DNA of 64,000 nt from Bacteroidales bacterium. Its GTDB lineage: Bacteria; Bacteroidota; Bacteroidia; Bacteroidales; F082. The stretch covers positions 1 to 64,000 of the forward strand of contig JAGCPJ010000002.1 of NCBI GenBank assembly GCA_017965765.1. The letters run 5' to 3'. This document shows positions 34,398 through 43,593 of the stretch, piece by piece. Position 1 is the first letter of the stretch. Every line of letters starts with the position of its first letter. The notes under the pieces are model-generated. The model was given only the letters and a program-made list of their open reading frames with translations, did not search any database and was not told where the DNA came from. Both the position numbers and the translations under genes were made by a program.

Positions 34398-35762
34398 GTG
34401 AATATTACTGATCAATTTGTTGAGAATCTGTTTTCTTTTTCTCAAAGACAATTCTCTGATAAGGAGTTGCTACATGCCCAAAAGTGCTTGCTGGATTATT
34501 TTGGGGTGACCTTGGCAGGATCGGTAGCTTATGCCGATGTTGAAAAAGCATTGCTGGATAGTGCATTGTCTGTGGGCTGCTCCTCATCGGTTCTCGGCCA
34601 TGGCGTAAAGACTTCAGAGCCGATTGCTGCTTTGATTAACGGCATCAGTGCCCATGCGGTGGAATTGGATGATGGACAACGTTTTGGAAATATTCATCCA
34701 GGCGCACCTGTCATCTCTGCTTTGCTAGCAGTGGCAGAAAATTCTGATGTTCAGATGGTTGATTTGTGGAGAGGAATTCTAACTGGATATGAATGCGTGT
34801 TGCGTTTGGCTTGTAGCATCCAACCCGAGCATAAGTTGAAAGGCTTTCATGCTACAGGACCTTGTGGAACCATTGGAGCGACAATGGGTATAGCAGCTAT
34901 GATGAATTATTCAAAAGAACAGTTCAAGGCAGCGTTGTCTGTGGCTTGTACAAGTGCCTCTGGTATTCTGGAAATGATAGAAGGAGATACCCAGCTGATG
35001 CCCTATAATTCAGGCAAGGCTGCATCTAATGCCGTCGTTTCAGCGGAAGTTGCTCGTGCGGGTTTTAAATACCCAGCTGATGCATTGGGCGGGAAGAGAG
35101 GGTTTCTGAATTGTTTTGCCGATAATCCACGTCTTGAACTCCTTACGGATTTTGGGAATGAGTTGTATTGCATGACCAATTACTTCAAGCTATATGCGGC
35201 ATGTGGCCATTGCCACTCCAGTATAGAAGCGGCCTTGTTATTAAGGGAAAAGCATCTGTTCGAGAATACAAATATTGAGCGAGTTGACATTCAAACTTAC
35301 CGTTTGGCCTTGCGTGCTCATGATCACAATGTGATCGATGGAGTGAATTCAGCAAGAATGAGTATCCCATACAGCGCCGCTGTTGCCTTGATGCACGGGA
35401 GCGCTGATATCGAGGATTTCGATGAAAAATCAATTCAAGAAAAGGAATTGATTGATCTTACATCCAAGATCACAGTTCGCGAAAATGAAGAATTGACCAA
35501 ATTGGCTCCCGCCAAGAGAATTGCGATTTTGACCGTTTACTCGAAGGAAGGCATTTTCAGTGAAACAGTGACTTGGCCTAAAGGTCAGCCGGAAAACCCG
35601 TTGTCGCTGGATGAGATAAAAAGCAAGTACAGAAAATATGCCGCTATGGCTGGATTAAAAACAGATGCCATCAATCATCTCTGTGATATGATGCGTGAAC
35701 CCGCTATCTACATAAAGGATTTTATGAAGTATTGGAATTCCCCGCAAAGACGATCACTTTAA
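34398..35762 (+). CDS. MmgE/PrpD family dehydratase/isomerase
   Basis: 454 aa, GTG start. It shows AQKCLLDYFGVTLAG, INGISAHAVELDDGQRF (His/Asp pair of the active-site region), GFHATGPCGTIGATMGIAAM and CGHCHSSIEAALLLREK. The family includes 2-methylcitrate dehydratase, iminodisuccinate epimerase and cis-aconitate decarboxylase. No PrpB or PrpC partner is present, so it is not a propionate operon. Its neighbours suggest it dehydrates or isomerises a branched di- or tricarboxylate. Confidence 0.82.
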   Translation: MNITDQFVENLFSFSQRQFSDKELLHAQKCLLDYFGVTLAGSVAYADVEKALLDSALSVGCSSSVLGHGVKTSEPIAALINGISAHAVELDDGQRFGNIHPGAPVISALLAVAENSDVQMVDLWRGILTGYECVLRLACSIQPEHKLKGFHATGPCGTIGATMGIAAMMNYSKEQFKAALSVACTSASGILEMIEGDTQLMPYNSGKAASNAVVSAEVARAGFKYPADALGGKRGFLNCFADNPRLELLTDFGNELYCMTNYFKLYAACGHCHSSIEAALLLREKHLFENTNIERVDIQTYRLALRAHDHNVIDGVNSARMSIPYSAAVALMHGSADIEDFDEKSIQEKELIDLTSKITVRENEELTKLAPAKRIAILTVYSKEGIFSETVTWPKGQPENPLSLDEIKSKYRKYAAMAGLKTDAINHLCDMMREPAIYIKDFMKYWNSPQRRSL

Positions 35763-35846
35763 TGTAGAAACTTGAACGCCATCAAGGGAAGGATACATAA
35801 TAAACAGTAAGAAACGACTTTTGACTTTATTTTTATCATCATTTAA

Positions 35847-35854
35847 TAGCTTTG
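35847..35854 (+). promoter_or_regulatory. Weak candidate -7 element TAGCTTTG
   Basis: TAGCTTTG fits TAnnTTTG, with TTTG at 35820-35823 at a 23-nt spacing, slightly long. It lies only 2 bp before the ATG at 35857, so the transcript would be nearly leaderless. The 94-bp gap here is the largest within this part of the locus. Confidence 0.25.
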
Positions 35855-35856
35855 AA

Positions 35857-37023
35857 ATGGATTACAATGGGAAAAGAGTCCTTGTTTTGGATGGTTTTGG
35901 ACGCCAAGTTGCCGTGATTCTAACGGAATTGCATGACCTGGGTTGCGTGATAACAACACTCAACGATAGTAAACTGGATATTGGTTATGCTTCGCGTTAT
36001 CCCAAACACCGAATTGTTGAGCATGGAATCAGACATGATGAGGAACTGTATCGTAAGGTGATCGAACGAGAAATGGCCTCGGGCAACTATGATGTATTCC
36101 TCCCAATGGTTGAGAAATCAACGGATATTCTGACAGATATGTTGGAAAAAGGGGAAGTGCCAGAAAATGTTAAAGTCATCGTTGCCCCTAGACAGGCATT
36201 CCTTAAAGCGTATGACAAAGAGGAGACGATGCGTTTCTGTCAGGAAATAGGTGTTCCTTGCCCTAGGACCAAGATGGATAATGAAACCTTGGATGAGTAT
36301 TTGTCAAAAGTGATGTTTCCCTTAGCCTGTAAACCTCGGAAGGGTAGTGGCTCAGCTGGATTCAAGAAGGTGGATAGTCGTGAAGAACTGGAAAGATACA
36401 TCGCAGAAGGCGTGATCAAGGTTGACGAATATGTGCTTCAAGAGTATATTCCGCATTCAGGGACTCGCTACAGTTGCCGCGTCTTCCTTGACAAACAACA
36501 GAATGTAATCTACGATGTGGAAGTACAAGGTTTTCGGTCTTATCCGGTTGATGGCGGCCCTGGGTGCTATTGTAGATCGATCAATCGTCGGGATGTAAAA
36601 GAGTATTCCGAACTATTGCTCAAGAAACTTGGTTGGGTTGGGTTGGCTCACGTTTGCTTTATGTTTGATCCCCGTGACAATACGCCTAAGCTGATCGAAA
36701 TCAATGGTCGTATCCCAGCGGGCATCAAGATCTGCCATGTGGTGGGCGTAAAAATAGTGAAGGCCATGTTTGACCTGGCTTACGATGTCCCCATGGAACC
36801 TTATCCCAAAGATTTCCCAGAAGGAGAAGGCTTGCGCTATATGCACACTGACTTTATGTGGTTGCTAAAATCCAAAGATCGTTTCAGAGCGAAACCCTCA
36901 TGGTTCAACTTTAGGAAAAACCATGACTACATCTGGAGCTGGAGAGACCCGTGGCCATTCTTTACCTATACTATTGAACATATCAAGACCTATAGGGCGG
37001 ATATGAAAAAAAGAGAGCATTGA
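35857..37023 (+). CDS. ATP-grasp carboxylate-amine ligase-like protein
   Basis: 388 aa from ATG 35857 (the in-frame TTG at 35821 is rejected). The N-terminal Rossmann-like domain begins GKRVLVLDGFGRQVAVIL. The ATP-grasp core shows PLACKPRKGSGSAGFKKV (about 160), YVLQEYIPHSGTRYSCRVF and the metal ligands PKLIEINGRIPAG (about 280); a C-terminal extension has WSWRDPWPFFTYTIEH, often seen in carbamoyl-phosphate-synthase-like ligases of exopolysaccharide loci. It is the third ATP-grasp gene in 6 kb. Confidence 0.75.
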   Translation: MDYNGKRVLVLDGFGRQVAVILTELHDLGCVITTLNDSKLDIGYASRYPKHRIVEHGIRHDEELYRKVIEREMASGNYDVFLPMVEKSTDILTDMLEKGEVPENVKVIVAPRQAFLKAYDKEETMRFCQEIGVPCPRTKMDNETLDEYLSKVMFPLACKPRKGSGSAGFKKVDSREELERYIAEGVIKVDEYVLQEYIPHSGTRYSCRVFLDKQQNVIYDVEVQGFRSYPVDGGPGCYCRSINRRDVKEYSELLLKKLGWVGLAHVCFMFDPRDNTPKLIEINGRIPAGIKICHVVGVKIVKAMFDLAYDVPMEPYPKDFPEGEGLRYMHTDFMWLLKSKDRFRAKPSWFNFRKNHDYIWSWRDPWPFFTYTIEHIKTYRADMKKREH

Positions 37024-37028
37024 GCGTT

Positions 37029-38120
37029 ATGATTAAAAGGTTATTATTTGCTTTGTTGTTACTGTGCAGTTACAACATTTATGGCCAAAGCCGGGATTCT
37101 TTGGTGGCTTTGTTCCTTCAAGAACCGAACGAAGAATTTGATGCCATCAAGTGCGAGAAGGAGTGGGAACACAGTTTTCACTATGCAACCCTTCTCCATG
37201 TTGGTGACAAATATGTCATGTATTACCGGACATTCGATAAGAGTATGGATACCAGGCTTTTATACTGCTATGCGGAATCAGAGGACGGTATCCATTGGAC
37301 CAAACCCAATCTGGGACTATTTGATTATCATGGTGATAAAAACAACAACATTATTTCCGATCGATTCAATGGTGCTTCTTTTGAATACAACGACGGCGTC
37401 TTCTATATGCTCGCTGACAGGATGTATGATTCCATAGACAATACTGATGTCAAAGGATTGTATCTGTTTGAAAGCGTTGACGGAAAAGTGTTTGTGCAAA
37501 AAGATACCATCCCAGTACCTTTGGCTTGTGATACTCATAATGAGTTATTATGGGACCGATGGACGAAAACTTACAAGTGGTACTTGCGCAGCTGGTCGCT
37601 TCCGATCAATGCTAATGTTGTCCCCAATCATGTACGGCCAAGGCAAAGGACGGTGTCGTTTTGTGAAACAAAGCAACCAGATGCCTATCAGGTTTATGAC
37701 CGTTATCTGTCCAAAACAGTCAAATCATCTAAAGTGGTTACTTTAAAAGAAGAGTTACCTGTCATTATGAGAAATGTGTCTCATGAGGACTATGATATCT
37801 ACACGCCCTGTGTTCATCAATATAGAAAAGACTTGTTTATTGCATATCCAACATGTTTTTATCACGTTCCTGATATTGCCCATGGTGGTGTAAAAGACAA
37901 TGATGGTAGCGGGGTGGTTGCCTTCTGGGTGAGTACGGATGGCGAACACTTCTTTGAACTGAATGATAAATACATGACCAATGGTGATAACTGGTTGGAA
38001 TATTGCATAGGTCATGTAGAAACCGATTCATATTATATTCACTATTATATAACATTCAACAATCCCCATGGAGGGGCCAAAACGAATGCGATTAGAGGTA
38101 GAATACACTATAAAAAATGA
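37029..38120 (+). CDS. Secreted beta-propeller protein, GH43/GH32-like fold
   Basis: 363 aa from ATG 37029 with a signal peptide (IKRLLFALLLLCSYNIYG, cleavage near residue 19). The mature part repeats blade-like strands: GDKYVMYYRTFDKS, CYAESEDGIHWTKPNLGL, KGLYLFESVDGKVF, VVAFWVSTDGEHFFEL. The phrase ESEDGIHWTKP is typical of five-bladed GH43/GH32/GH130-like proteins. It would work in the periplasm or at the surface, for example editing or binding the polysaccharide. Enzyme activity is not assured because catalytic acids cannot be assigned. It overlaps the deacetylase gene by 4 bp. Confidence 0.6.
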   Translation: MIKRLLFALLLLCSYNIYGQSRDSLVALFLQEPNEEFDAIKCEKEWEHSFHYATLLHVGDKYVMYYRTFDKSMDTRLLYCYAESEDGIHWTKPNLGLFDYHGDKNNNIISDRFNGASFEYNDGVFYMLADRMYDSIDNTDVKGLYLFESVDGKVFVQKDTIPVPLACDTHNELLWDRWTKTYKWYLRSWSLPINANVVPNHVRPRQRTVSFCETKQPDAYQVYDRYLSKTVKSSKVVTLKEELPVIMRNVSHEDYDIYTPCVHQYRKDLFIAYPTCFYHVPDIAHGGVKDNDGSGVVAFWVSTDGEHFFELNDKYMTNGDNWLEYCIGHVETDSYYIHYYITFNNPHGGAKTNAIRGRIHYKK

Positions 38121-38959
38121 ATATACTGACATTCGATATTGAAGACTGGTACAACTGTGATTTCATCTCGGGGGACTTTGACTGGGACAAGTTCGATTAT
38201 TGTCTGGATAAAGCCTTTATGCCTGTTTTGGATGAAATGGATAGGAGAGGGCTTAAAAGTACCTGCTTCTGCTTGGGTTGGCTGGCCGAAAAGCATCCTG
38301 ATATCATCAAAGAAATCGCCCGTAGAGGCCATCAGATCGGTTGCCATAGCTATCAACATGAACTTTCTTTCCGTTTCACGCCTGAGCAATTCAAGGATGA
38401 TACCTTGAAGTCTAAACACTTGTTGGAAGATGCCATCGGTCAACCCGTTGAGGTCTTCCGTGCTCCTGGGTTCTCGATCACGGAAAAGAATCCTTGGGCG
38501 ATAGATACCCTTGTTGAGATGGGTTTCAAATATGATTGCTCGGTGTTCCCTGCAGAACATGACTACGGCGGAATGCCTCACTATGGCGCTTCGGAACCAA
38601 CCATCTTAAAGACCCGAGCAGGCAATACCATTAAAGAGTTTCCCATCAATGTACACAGTGTCATGGGAAAACATATCGTTTTTTCAGGCGGTGGTTTCTT
38701 CCGTTTCTTCCCCTATTCAATCATCAAGAAATGGGCGAAACAGTCTCCTTATATGATGACTTATTTCCATCCTCGTGAGTTTGACCCCAGCACGCCAAAA
38801 GTTAAAAGCCTGCCTTTGAAGCGAAAAATCAAGACTTATATCAATGTCAGTGGCAATTTCAACAAATGGCAAAAACTAGTCACCGATTTTGAATTTGTCA
38901 ATGTGGCGGAGGCTGACCGTAAGTTGGATTGGGATAAAGCAAGAGTTATTGAATTATGA
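38117..38959 (+). CDS. NodB-type polysaccharide deacetylase (DUF3473 class)
   Basis: 280 aa, no signal peptide. NILTFDIEDWYN contains the catalytic Asp-Glu-Asp segment, QIGCHSYQHELSF the metal-binding HxxxH, VEVFRAPGFSIT the Arg/Pro motif and YFHPREFDP the C-terminal His of the DUF3473 group. It removes N- or O-acetyl groups from a sugar, here probably from a lipid-linked intermediate on the cytoplasmic side. Overlaps neighbours by 4 bp at both ends. Confidence 0.85.
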   Translation: MNILTFDIEDWYNCDFISGDFDWDKFDYCLDKAFMPVLDEMDRRGLKSTCFCLGWLAEKHPDIIKEIARRGHQIGCHSYQHELSFRFTPEQFKDDTLKSKHLLEDAIGQPVEVFRAPGFSITEKNPWAIDTLVEMGFKYDCSVFPAEHDYGGMPHYGASEPTILKTRAGNTIKEFPINVHSVMGKHIVFSGGGFFRFFPYSIIKKWAKQSPYMMTYFHPREFDPSTPKVKSLPLKRKIKTYINVSGNFNKWQKLVTDFEFVNVAEADRKLDWDKARVIEL

Positions 38960-39894
38960 ATATTTTAATTACCGGCGTCCATGGTTTCGTGGGCTCCAAT
39001 CTGGTGTCGTCGCTTAAAGGCAACCATACCATCTACGGTCTTGACATTGTCGCCCCGGAGAAAGAGGGGGTGGTCAAGACTTATTCATGGGATGACCTGG
39101 ATCAAGGCAATGTCCCCGAGATAGATGCCATTATCCATCTGGCTGGAAAGGCGCACGACACAAAGAACCAAACCGAAGCGGAGGTTTATTTTAAGGTGAA
39201 TACTGGGCTGACCCAGAAGATCTATGACTATTTCCTGGCATCTCCGGCCAAGAAGTTCATTTTCTTCAGCACAGCCAAAGCGGCTGCCGACAAAGTCGAT
39301 GGCATCCTTACGGAAGACGTCGTTCCAACGCCTAAAGGGCCCTACGGTGAGAGTAAGATCGCTGCCGAAAAATACATTCAGGAGCATCCTGCTGCTTCCG
39401 ATAAACAGGTGTATATCCTTCGCCCTTGTATGATTCATGGCCCCGGTAACAAGGGCAACCTCAACCTGCTCTATAAAGTGGTGAGTAAAGGATTGCCATG
39501 GCCTCTCGGCGCCTTTGACAATCGTCGCACCTTCACCTCCATAGAGAATTTGTGCTTCGTTATCGATGGCTTGCTTGCCAAAGATGTACCGACAGGAATC
39601 TATAACATGGGTGACGATGAACCGCTCAGCACGAATGAACTCATCGAAATCATCTGTGAAAGCCTGGGTAAGAAAGCCCATATTTGGCACTTGTCGAAAG
39701 GCTTCATGACCTTTACAGCCAAAGTCTGCGGCAAGTTGCATCTTCCTTTAAACGAGGAAAGGCTTCGCAAATTGACCGAAAGCTATGTCTCCTCCAATGC
39801 CAAGATAAAAAAAGCGCTTGGAGTGGAACAGATGCCAGTGGCTGCTCGCGATGGATTGAAAAACACATTGGATTTCTTTAAAAACAAACGCTAA
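38956..39894 (+). CDS. NAD-dependent epimerase/reductase of WbpV type
   Basis: A 312-aa extended SDR: NILITGVHGFVGSNLVSSL at the N-terminus, IIHLAGKAHDT, FFSTAKAAADKVDG and YGESKIAAEKYI (YxxxK). It is followed without a gap by a WbpL/WecA-like transferase, the same pairing as WbpV-WbpL in Pseudomonas O-antigen loci, where WbpV reduces the 4-keto sugar to UDP-QuiNAc or UDP-D-FucNAc. Assignment to C4 reduction rests on that pairing. Confidence 0.7.
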   Translation: MNILITGVHGFVGSNLVSSLKGNHTIYGLDIVAPEKEGVVKTYSWDDLDQGNVPEIDAIIHLAGKAHDTKNQTEAEVYFKVNTGLTQKIYDYFLASPAKKFIFFSTAKAAADKVDGILTEDVVPTPKGPYGESKIAAEKYIQEHPAASDKQVYILRPCMIHGPGNKGNLNLLYKVVSKGLPWPLGAFDNRRTFTSIENLCFVIDGLLAKDVPTGIYNMGDDEPLSTNELIEIICESLGKKAHIWHLSKGFMTFTAKVCGKLHLPLNEERLRKLTESYVSSNAKIKKALGVEQMPVAARDGLKNTLDFFKNKR

Positions 39895-40886
39895 TGAGTT
39901 GGTGGATTTATCTCATCATCACTGCAATTCTTGTCGTCGCTGAATTGGTGTATTTCAAGGTTGCCGACCATTTCAATATCATAGACAAGCCCAACGCCCG
40001 CTCTTCGCACAAGAAGGTTGTGGTTCGCGGCGGTGGCATTGTTATGGTCCTGGGCGCATGGCTCTATGCGGCATTTTTTGGATTTGAACTCTGGCCTTTC
40101 CTGGCGGGCTTGACCCTCATCGCAGGAATCAGTTTCATTGACGATATCCATTCGCTTCCTGATTCCTTGCGCCTGATAGTGCATTTTGTCGCCATGGTTT
40201 TGATGTTCTACTGCTGGGGCATTTTGAACTGGCAGAGTTGGTGGATGGTCCTGCTGGGACTGATCCTTTGTGTGGGCATCACCAACGCCTACAATTTCAT
40301 GGATGGCATCAATGGCATCAATGGGGGATATACCTTGGCCGTCCTGCTTCCCTTAGCGTGGATCAACTCACAGACGCCCTTCGTTGACCAGCGACTCATT
40401 CTCGTCGCCTTGCTTGCCGACCTGGTGTTCTGTTTCTTCAACTTCAGACCCTCAGGCAAGGCGAAATGCTTCGCTGGGGATGTGGGTAGCGTGGGCTCTG
40501 CTTTCATTGTCATCTTTGTGTTGGGTTCGTTGATCCTGGCTAAAGGGGATTTTACCTATATCGTTTTTCTTGCCGTCTATGGCATTGATGCAGTGTTAAC
40601 CATCATCCACCGGATCATGTTGCATGAGAATTTGGGCGAAGCGCACCGTAAACATGCTTATCAGCTGATGGCTAACGAACTTAGGATCGGACACATGAAA
40701 GTGTCAGGCTTCTACGCTGTGTTGCAATTGCTGATTGCCGTGGGCATGATATTGATTCCCGACACCCCAGCATGGCATTGGGGATACCTTGTTGGCGTGT
40801 GCCTTATCCTCGCCATCGCCTACCTGCTGTTCATGAAGAAATATTACCATCTACACGAAGAATATCTTAAATCATTGAAGGGTTGA
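39894..40886 (+). CDS. WecA/WbpL-type polyprenyl-phosphate HexNAc-1-P transferase
   Basis: A 330-aa integral membrane protein with about 10-11 helices. Family motifs: DKPNARSSHKKVVVRGGGI near residue 32, SFIDDIHSLPDSLRLI near 82, NAYNFMDGINGINGGY near 128 (catalytic Asp region) and HRIMLHENLGEAHRKHAYQL (cytoplasmic loop 5) near 242. It starts repeat-unit synthesis by moving a sugar-1-phosphate from a UDP sugar to undecaprenyl phosphate. Its start overlaps the stop of the WbpV-like gene by one base. Confidence 0.88.
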   Translation: MSWWIYLIITAILVVAELVYFKVADHFNIIDKPNARSSHKKVVVRGGGIVMVLGAWLYAAFFGFELWPFLAGLTLIAGISFIDDIHSLPDSLRLIVHFVAMVLMFYCWGILNWQSWWMVLLGLILCVGITNAYNFMDGINGINGGYTLAVLLPLAWINSQTPFVDQRLILVALLADLVFCFFNFRPSGKAKCFAGDVGSVGSAFIVIFVLGSLILAKGDFTYIVFLAVYGIDAVLTIIHRIMLHENLGEAHRKHAYQLMANELRIGHMKVSGFYAVLQLLIAVGMILIPDTPAWHWGYLVGVCLILAIAYLLFMKKYYHLHEEYLKSLKG

Positions 40887-40889
40887 ATC

Positions 40890-42557
40890 ATGAAGATTGA
40901 CAAAACATTATTGGATGACTTGACGGAACAGGCAAAACAATCACCGCGCTTGCGTGTGAGTTACGACTTGCGCAATACCTCAGGGGACCAAAGTCAGCGA
41001 ATGCTCAATGCCATAGAACCGGGGTCAGAGATTAAAGTGCATCGGCATAGCAAGACCTCGGAAACCGTGGTGGTTGTCAGAGGCAAGGTGGAAGAGGTGT
41101 TCTTCGATGCAGAGGGACAGAAAGTGGAGTCTATTGAACTTGACCCATTTGGCCCTTGCTATGCCATCAATGTCCCACAAAACCGATGGCACACCGTCCG
41201 GGCTCTTGAGTCTGGTACGGTGATCATGGAAGCCAAAGACGGAGTTTTTGAACCTTTGAAACCTGAAGATATTTTGACTACAAATACTAACGATACTACT
41301 AAGATGTCTCACAATCGCATTTATCTCTGCCTAGCTCACATGTCTGAATCAGGTGAAGAAATGAAATATGTCTCCGAAGCCTTCAATACCAATTGGGTGG
41401 CACCGCTTGGCCCCAATGTGACAGGCTTTGAGAAGGATCTGGAACAATATGTCGGCGAGGCCAAGGCTGTCGTGGCGTTGTGTACTGGAACTGCTGCGGT
41501 GCATCTGGCACTGCTGGCTTGTGGCGTGGGTCCTGGAGATGAAGTCATCGTTCAGAGCTTCACCTTCTGCGCGTCTTCGCACCCCATAACTTATCTTGGC
41601 GCAACTCCGGTATTCGTGGATTCGGAGAAAGACTCCTGGAATATGGATCCCGAATTGATGGAAGAGGCCATCAAAGACCGTATCGCCAAGACGGGCAAGA
41701 AGCCAAAGGCGATCATCCCTGCAGCGCTTTATGGCATGCCCTACGACATCGAAAGGATCATGGAAATCGCCAACCGATATGACATTCCTGTGATTGAGGA
41801 TGCCGCTGAGGGCTTCGGTAGCCGTTGGAAAGGACAAGTGCTGGGCACATTCGGAAAATACGGTGTGTTGAGCTTCAACGGCAATAAGGTCATCACTACC
41901 TCCGGAGGTGGTGCGCTGATATGTCCCGATGCTGAAGCGAAGAGAACCATCCAATGGTATGCCACTCAGGCTCGTGAGGCTTATCCCTATTACCAACATG
42001 AGGCTATCGGCTACAACTACCGCTTGTCAAATATCTGTGCCGGCATTGGCAGAGGGCAGATGACGGTTCTTAACGATCATATCGCCCATCACCAACATGT
42101 GTTGGAACTCTACAAACAACTGTTCAAGGACGTGAAGGGCATCAAAGTGCACGATAAACCTGATTCTCGATATGATTCCAATTTCTGGCTGAATACGATC
42201 ACGATCGATCCGGAAGTGCACATCAAAGGCGAAGAGAACGCTTATAATGCCGTGGTTCAAGGCGCGGTGGGTGGCGCAGCCGGTGTGGTTCATGCCACGG
42301 AGAACGCCCATACGGACTGCGAACCCAATAACAACGTGGAAGCGCTGCGTGTCATCCTCGACCAAGCGGGTATCGAAGCCAGGCCGTTGTGGAAGCCCAT
42401 GCACAAGCAGCCGGTGTATAAGAATGCTCCGGCATACGTCAATGGTATCTCCGAGGAATTGTTCAAGGTGGGCATGTGCCTGCCTAGCGGTCCGTGTGTC
42501 AGCGACGATGACGTCCGTTACATCGTGGATTGCATCAAATCCGCAATTATCCAATAA
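40890..42557 (+). CDS. Fusion of a WbuC-family cupin with a DegT/DnrJ/EryC1 aminotransferase
   Basis: 555 aa. Residues 1-130 match WbuC cupin proteins: IEPGSEIKVHRHSKTSETVV with His51/His53, and NVPQNRWHTVRAL with His101. Residues 139-555 are a complete sugar aminotransferase: ALCTGTAAVHLAL, QSFTFCASSHPITYLG, VIEDAAEGFGSRWKG and the PLP lysine at about 333 in NGNKVITTSGGG. WbuC is normally a separate gene accompanying L-FucNAc clusters, so its presence agrees with the set at 5788-9178. Met139 follows a Thr/Asn-rich linker and could serve as an internal start. Confidence 0.82.
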   Translation: MKIDKTLLDDLTEQAKQSPRLRVSYDLRNTSGDQSQRMLNAIEPGSEIKVHRHSKTSETVVVVRGKVEEVFFDAEGQKVESIELDPFGPCYAINVPQNRWHTVRALESGTVIMEAKDGVFEPLKPEDILTTNTNDTTKMSHNRIYLCLAHMSESGEEMKYVSEAFNTNWVAPLGPNVTGFEKDLEQYVGEAKAVVALCTGTAAVHLALLACGVGPGDEVIVQSFTFCASSHPITYLGATPVFVDSEKDSWNMDPELMEEAIKDRIAKTGKKPKAIIPAALYGMPYDIERIMEIANRYDIPVIEDAAEGFGSRWKGQVLGTFGKYGVLSFNGNKVITTSGGGALICPDAEAKRTIQWYATQAREAYPYYQHEAIGYNYRLSNICAGIGRGQMTVLNDHIAHHQHVLELYKQLFKDVKGIKVHDKPDSRYDSNFWLNTITIDPEVHIKGEENAYNAVVQGAVGGAAGVVHATENAHTDCEPNNNVEALRVILDQAGIEARPLWKPMHKQPVYKNAPAYVNGISEELFKVGMCLPSGPCVSDDDVRYIVDCIKSAIIQ

Positions 42558-42559
42558 CC

Positions 42560-43588
42560 ATGCAGAATCATGTGGTTATCATGGCTGGCGGCATCGGAAG
42601 CCGTTTCTGGCCGCTCAGCACTCCTGAATTTCCCAAACAGTTTATTGACATCCTAGGATGCGGTAGGACACTGATCCAGTTGACCGTGGACCGCTTCAAA
42701 GGCGTGTGTCCCATGGATCGTTTCTGGGTGGTGACCAATGCCGCCTACGTGGATATGGTCCGTCAGCAGCTGCCTGAGTTGCCTGCAGACCATATTCTCG
42801 CAGAACCTGCGGCACGTAACACCGCACCCTGCATCGCCTGGGCATGCTGGCGCATCAAGTCGGAAGACCCAGAAGCGAATGTGGTGGTCACCCCATCGGA
42901 CGCCGTGGTGATGAACCCGGAGGAGTTTCGTCGGGTAATCAAAAACGCCTTGGATTTCACGGCACATCGTGACGCCATTGTGACCATCGGCATCAAGCCG
43001 TCCAGACCGGAGACGGGCTACGGCTATGTGGAAGCGGGTAGCCCTGTGACAGAGGAGATTCGCCAAGTGTCGGCCTTCAAAGAGAAACCCAACCGCGACT
43101 TGGCGGAACAGTACCTTCAGGCGGGCAACTACCTTTGGAATGCGGGCATCTTCGTGTGGAATGTCGATACCATCACGAAGGCGATCCGGTCCTATAAGCC
43201 GAATATCGCCTCGGATATCGAAAGGATGACGACACCGGAAGCGGTTCGGGCCATCTTCCCGCAGTGCGAGAAGATCTCCATTGACTTTGCCGTGATGGAA
43301 CCAGCCGCCGCCGACGGGAGGGTCTATACGCATCCTGCCGACTTCGGATGGAGCGACCTGGGCAACTGGGCTTCGTTGTATGACAAGTTGGAACATGATG
43401 CTTGTGGCAACGGCGCCGTGGGCAACGTGCACCTCTATGAATGCCGCGACTGCGTAGTGCATGCTGAAGACGCCTCGAAAGTGGTGCTCCAAGGTCTTGA
43501 AGGCTACATCGTCTCGGCGAAGGATGGACGCCTCTTGGTATGTCGCCGTAGTGAAGAACAACGAATCAAGGACTTTTCCGCAGAATAA
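42560..43588 (+). CDS. manC: Mannose-1-phosphate guanylyltransferase
   Basis: 342 aa from ATG 42560 (the upstream extension to 42530 is rejected). NHVVIMAGGIGSRFWPLSTPEFPKQF carries the nucleotidyltransferase signature; ILAEPAARNTAPCIAWA, VVTPSDAVV, RPETGYGYVEAG and FKEKPNRDLAEQYLQAGNYLWNAGIF confirm the ManC/GMP family. It lacks the C-terminal isomerase domain of bifunctional enzymes. It makes GDP-mannose; no GMD or GDP-fucose synthase is in the window. Confidence 0.9.
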   Translation: MQNHVVIMAGGIGSRFWPLSTPEFPKQFIDILGCGRTLIQLTVDRFKGVCPMDRFWVVTNAAYVDMVRQQLPELPADHILAEPAARNTAPCIAWACWRIKSEDPEANVVVTPSDAVVMNPEEFRRVIKNALDFTAHRDAIVTIGIKPSRPETGYGYVEAGSPVTEEIRQVSAFKEKPNRDLAEQYLQAGNYLWNAGIFVWNVDTITKAIRSYKPNIASDIERMTTPEAVRAIFPQCEKISIDFAVMEPAAADGRVYTHPADFGWSDLGNWASLYDKLEHDACGNGAVGNVHLYECRDCVVHAEDASKVVLQGLEGYIVSAKDGRLLVCRRSEEQRIKDFSAE

Positions 43589-43593
43589 TTGTT

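Noticed and set aside
42530..42559. Upstream start for manC
   Set aside because: It lies in the end of the aminotransferase gene; ATG 42560 matches the family N-terminus.
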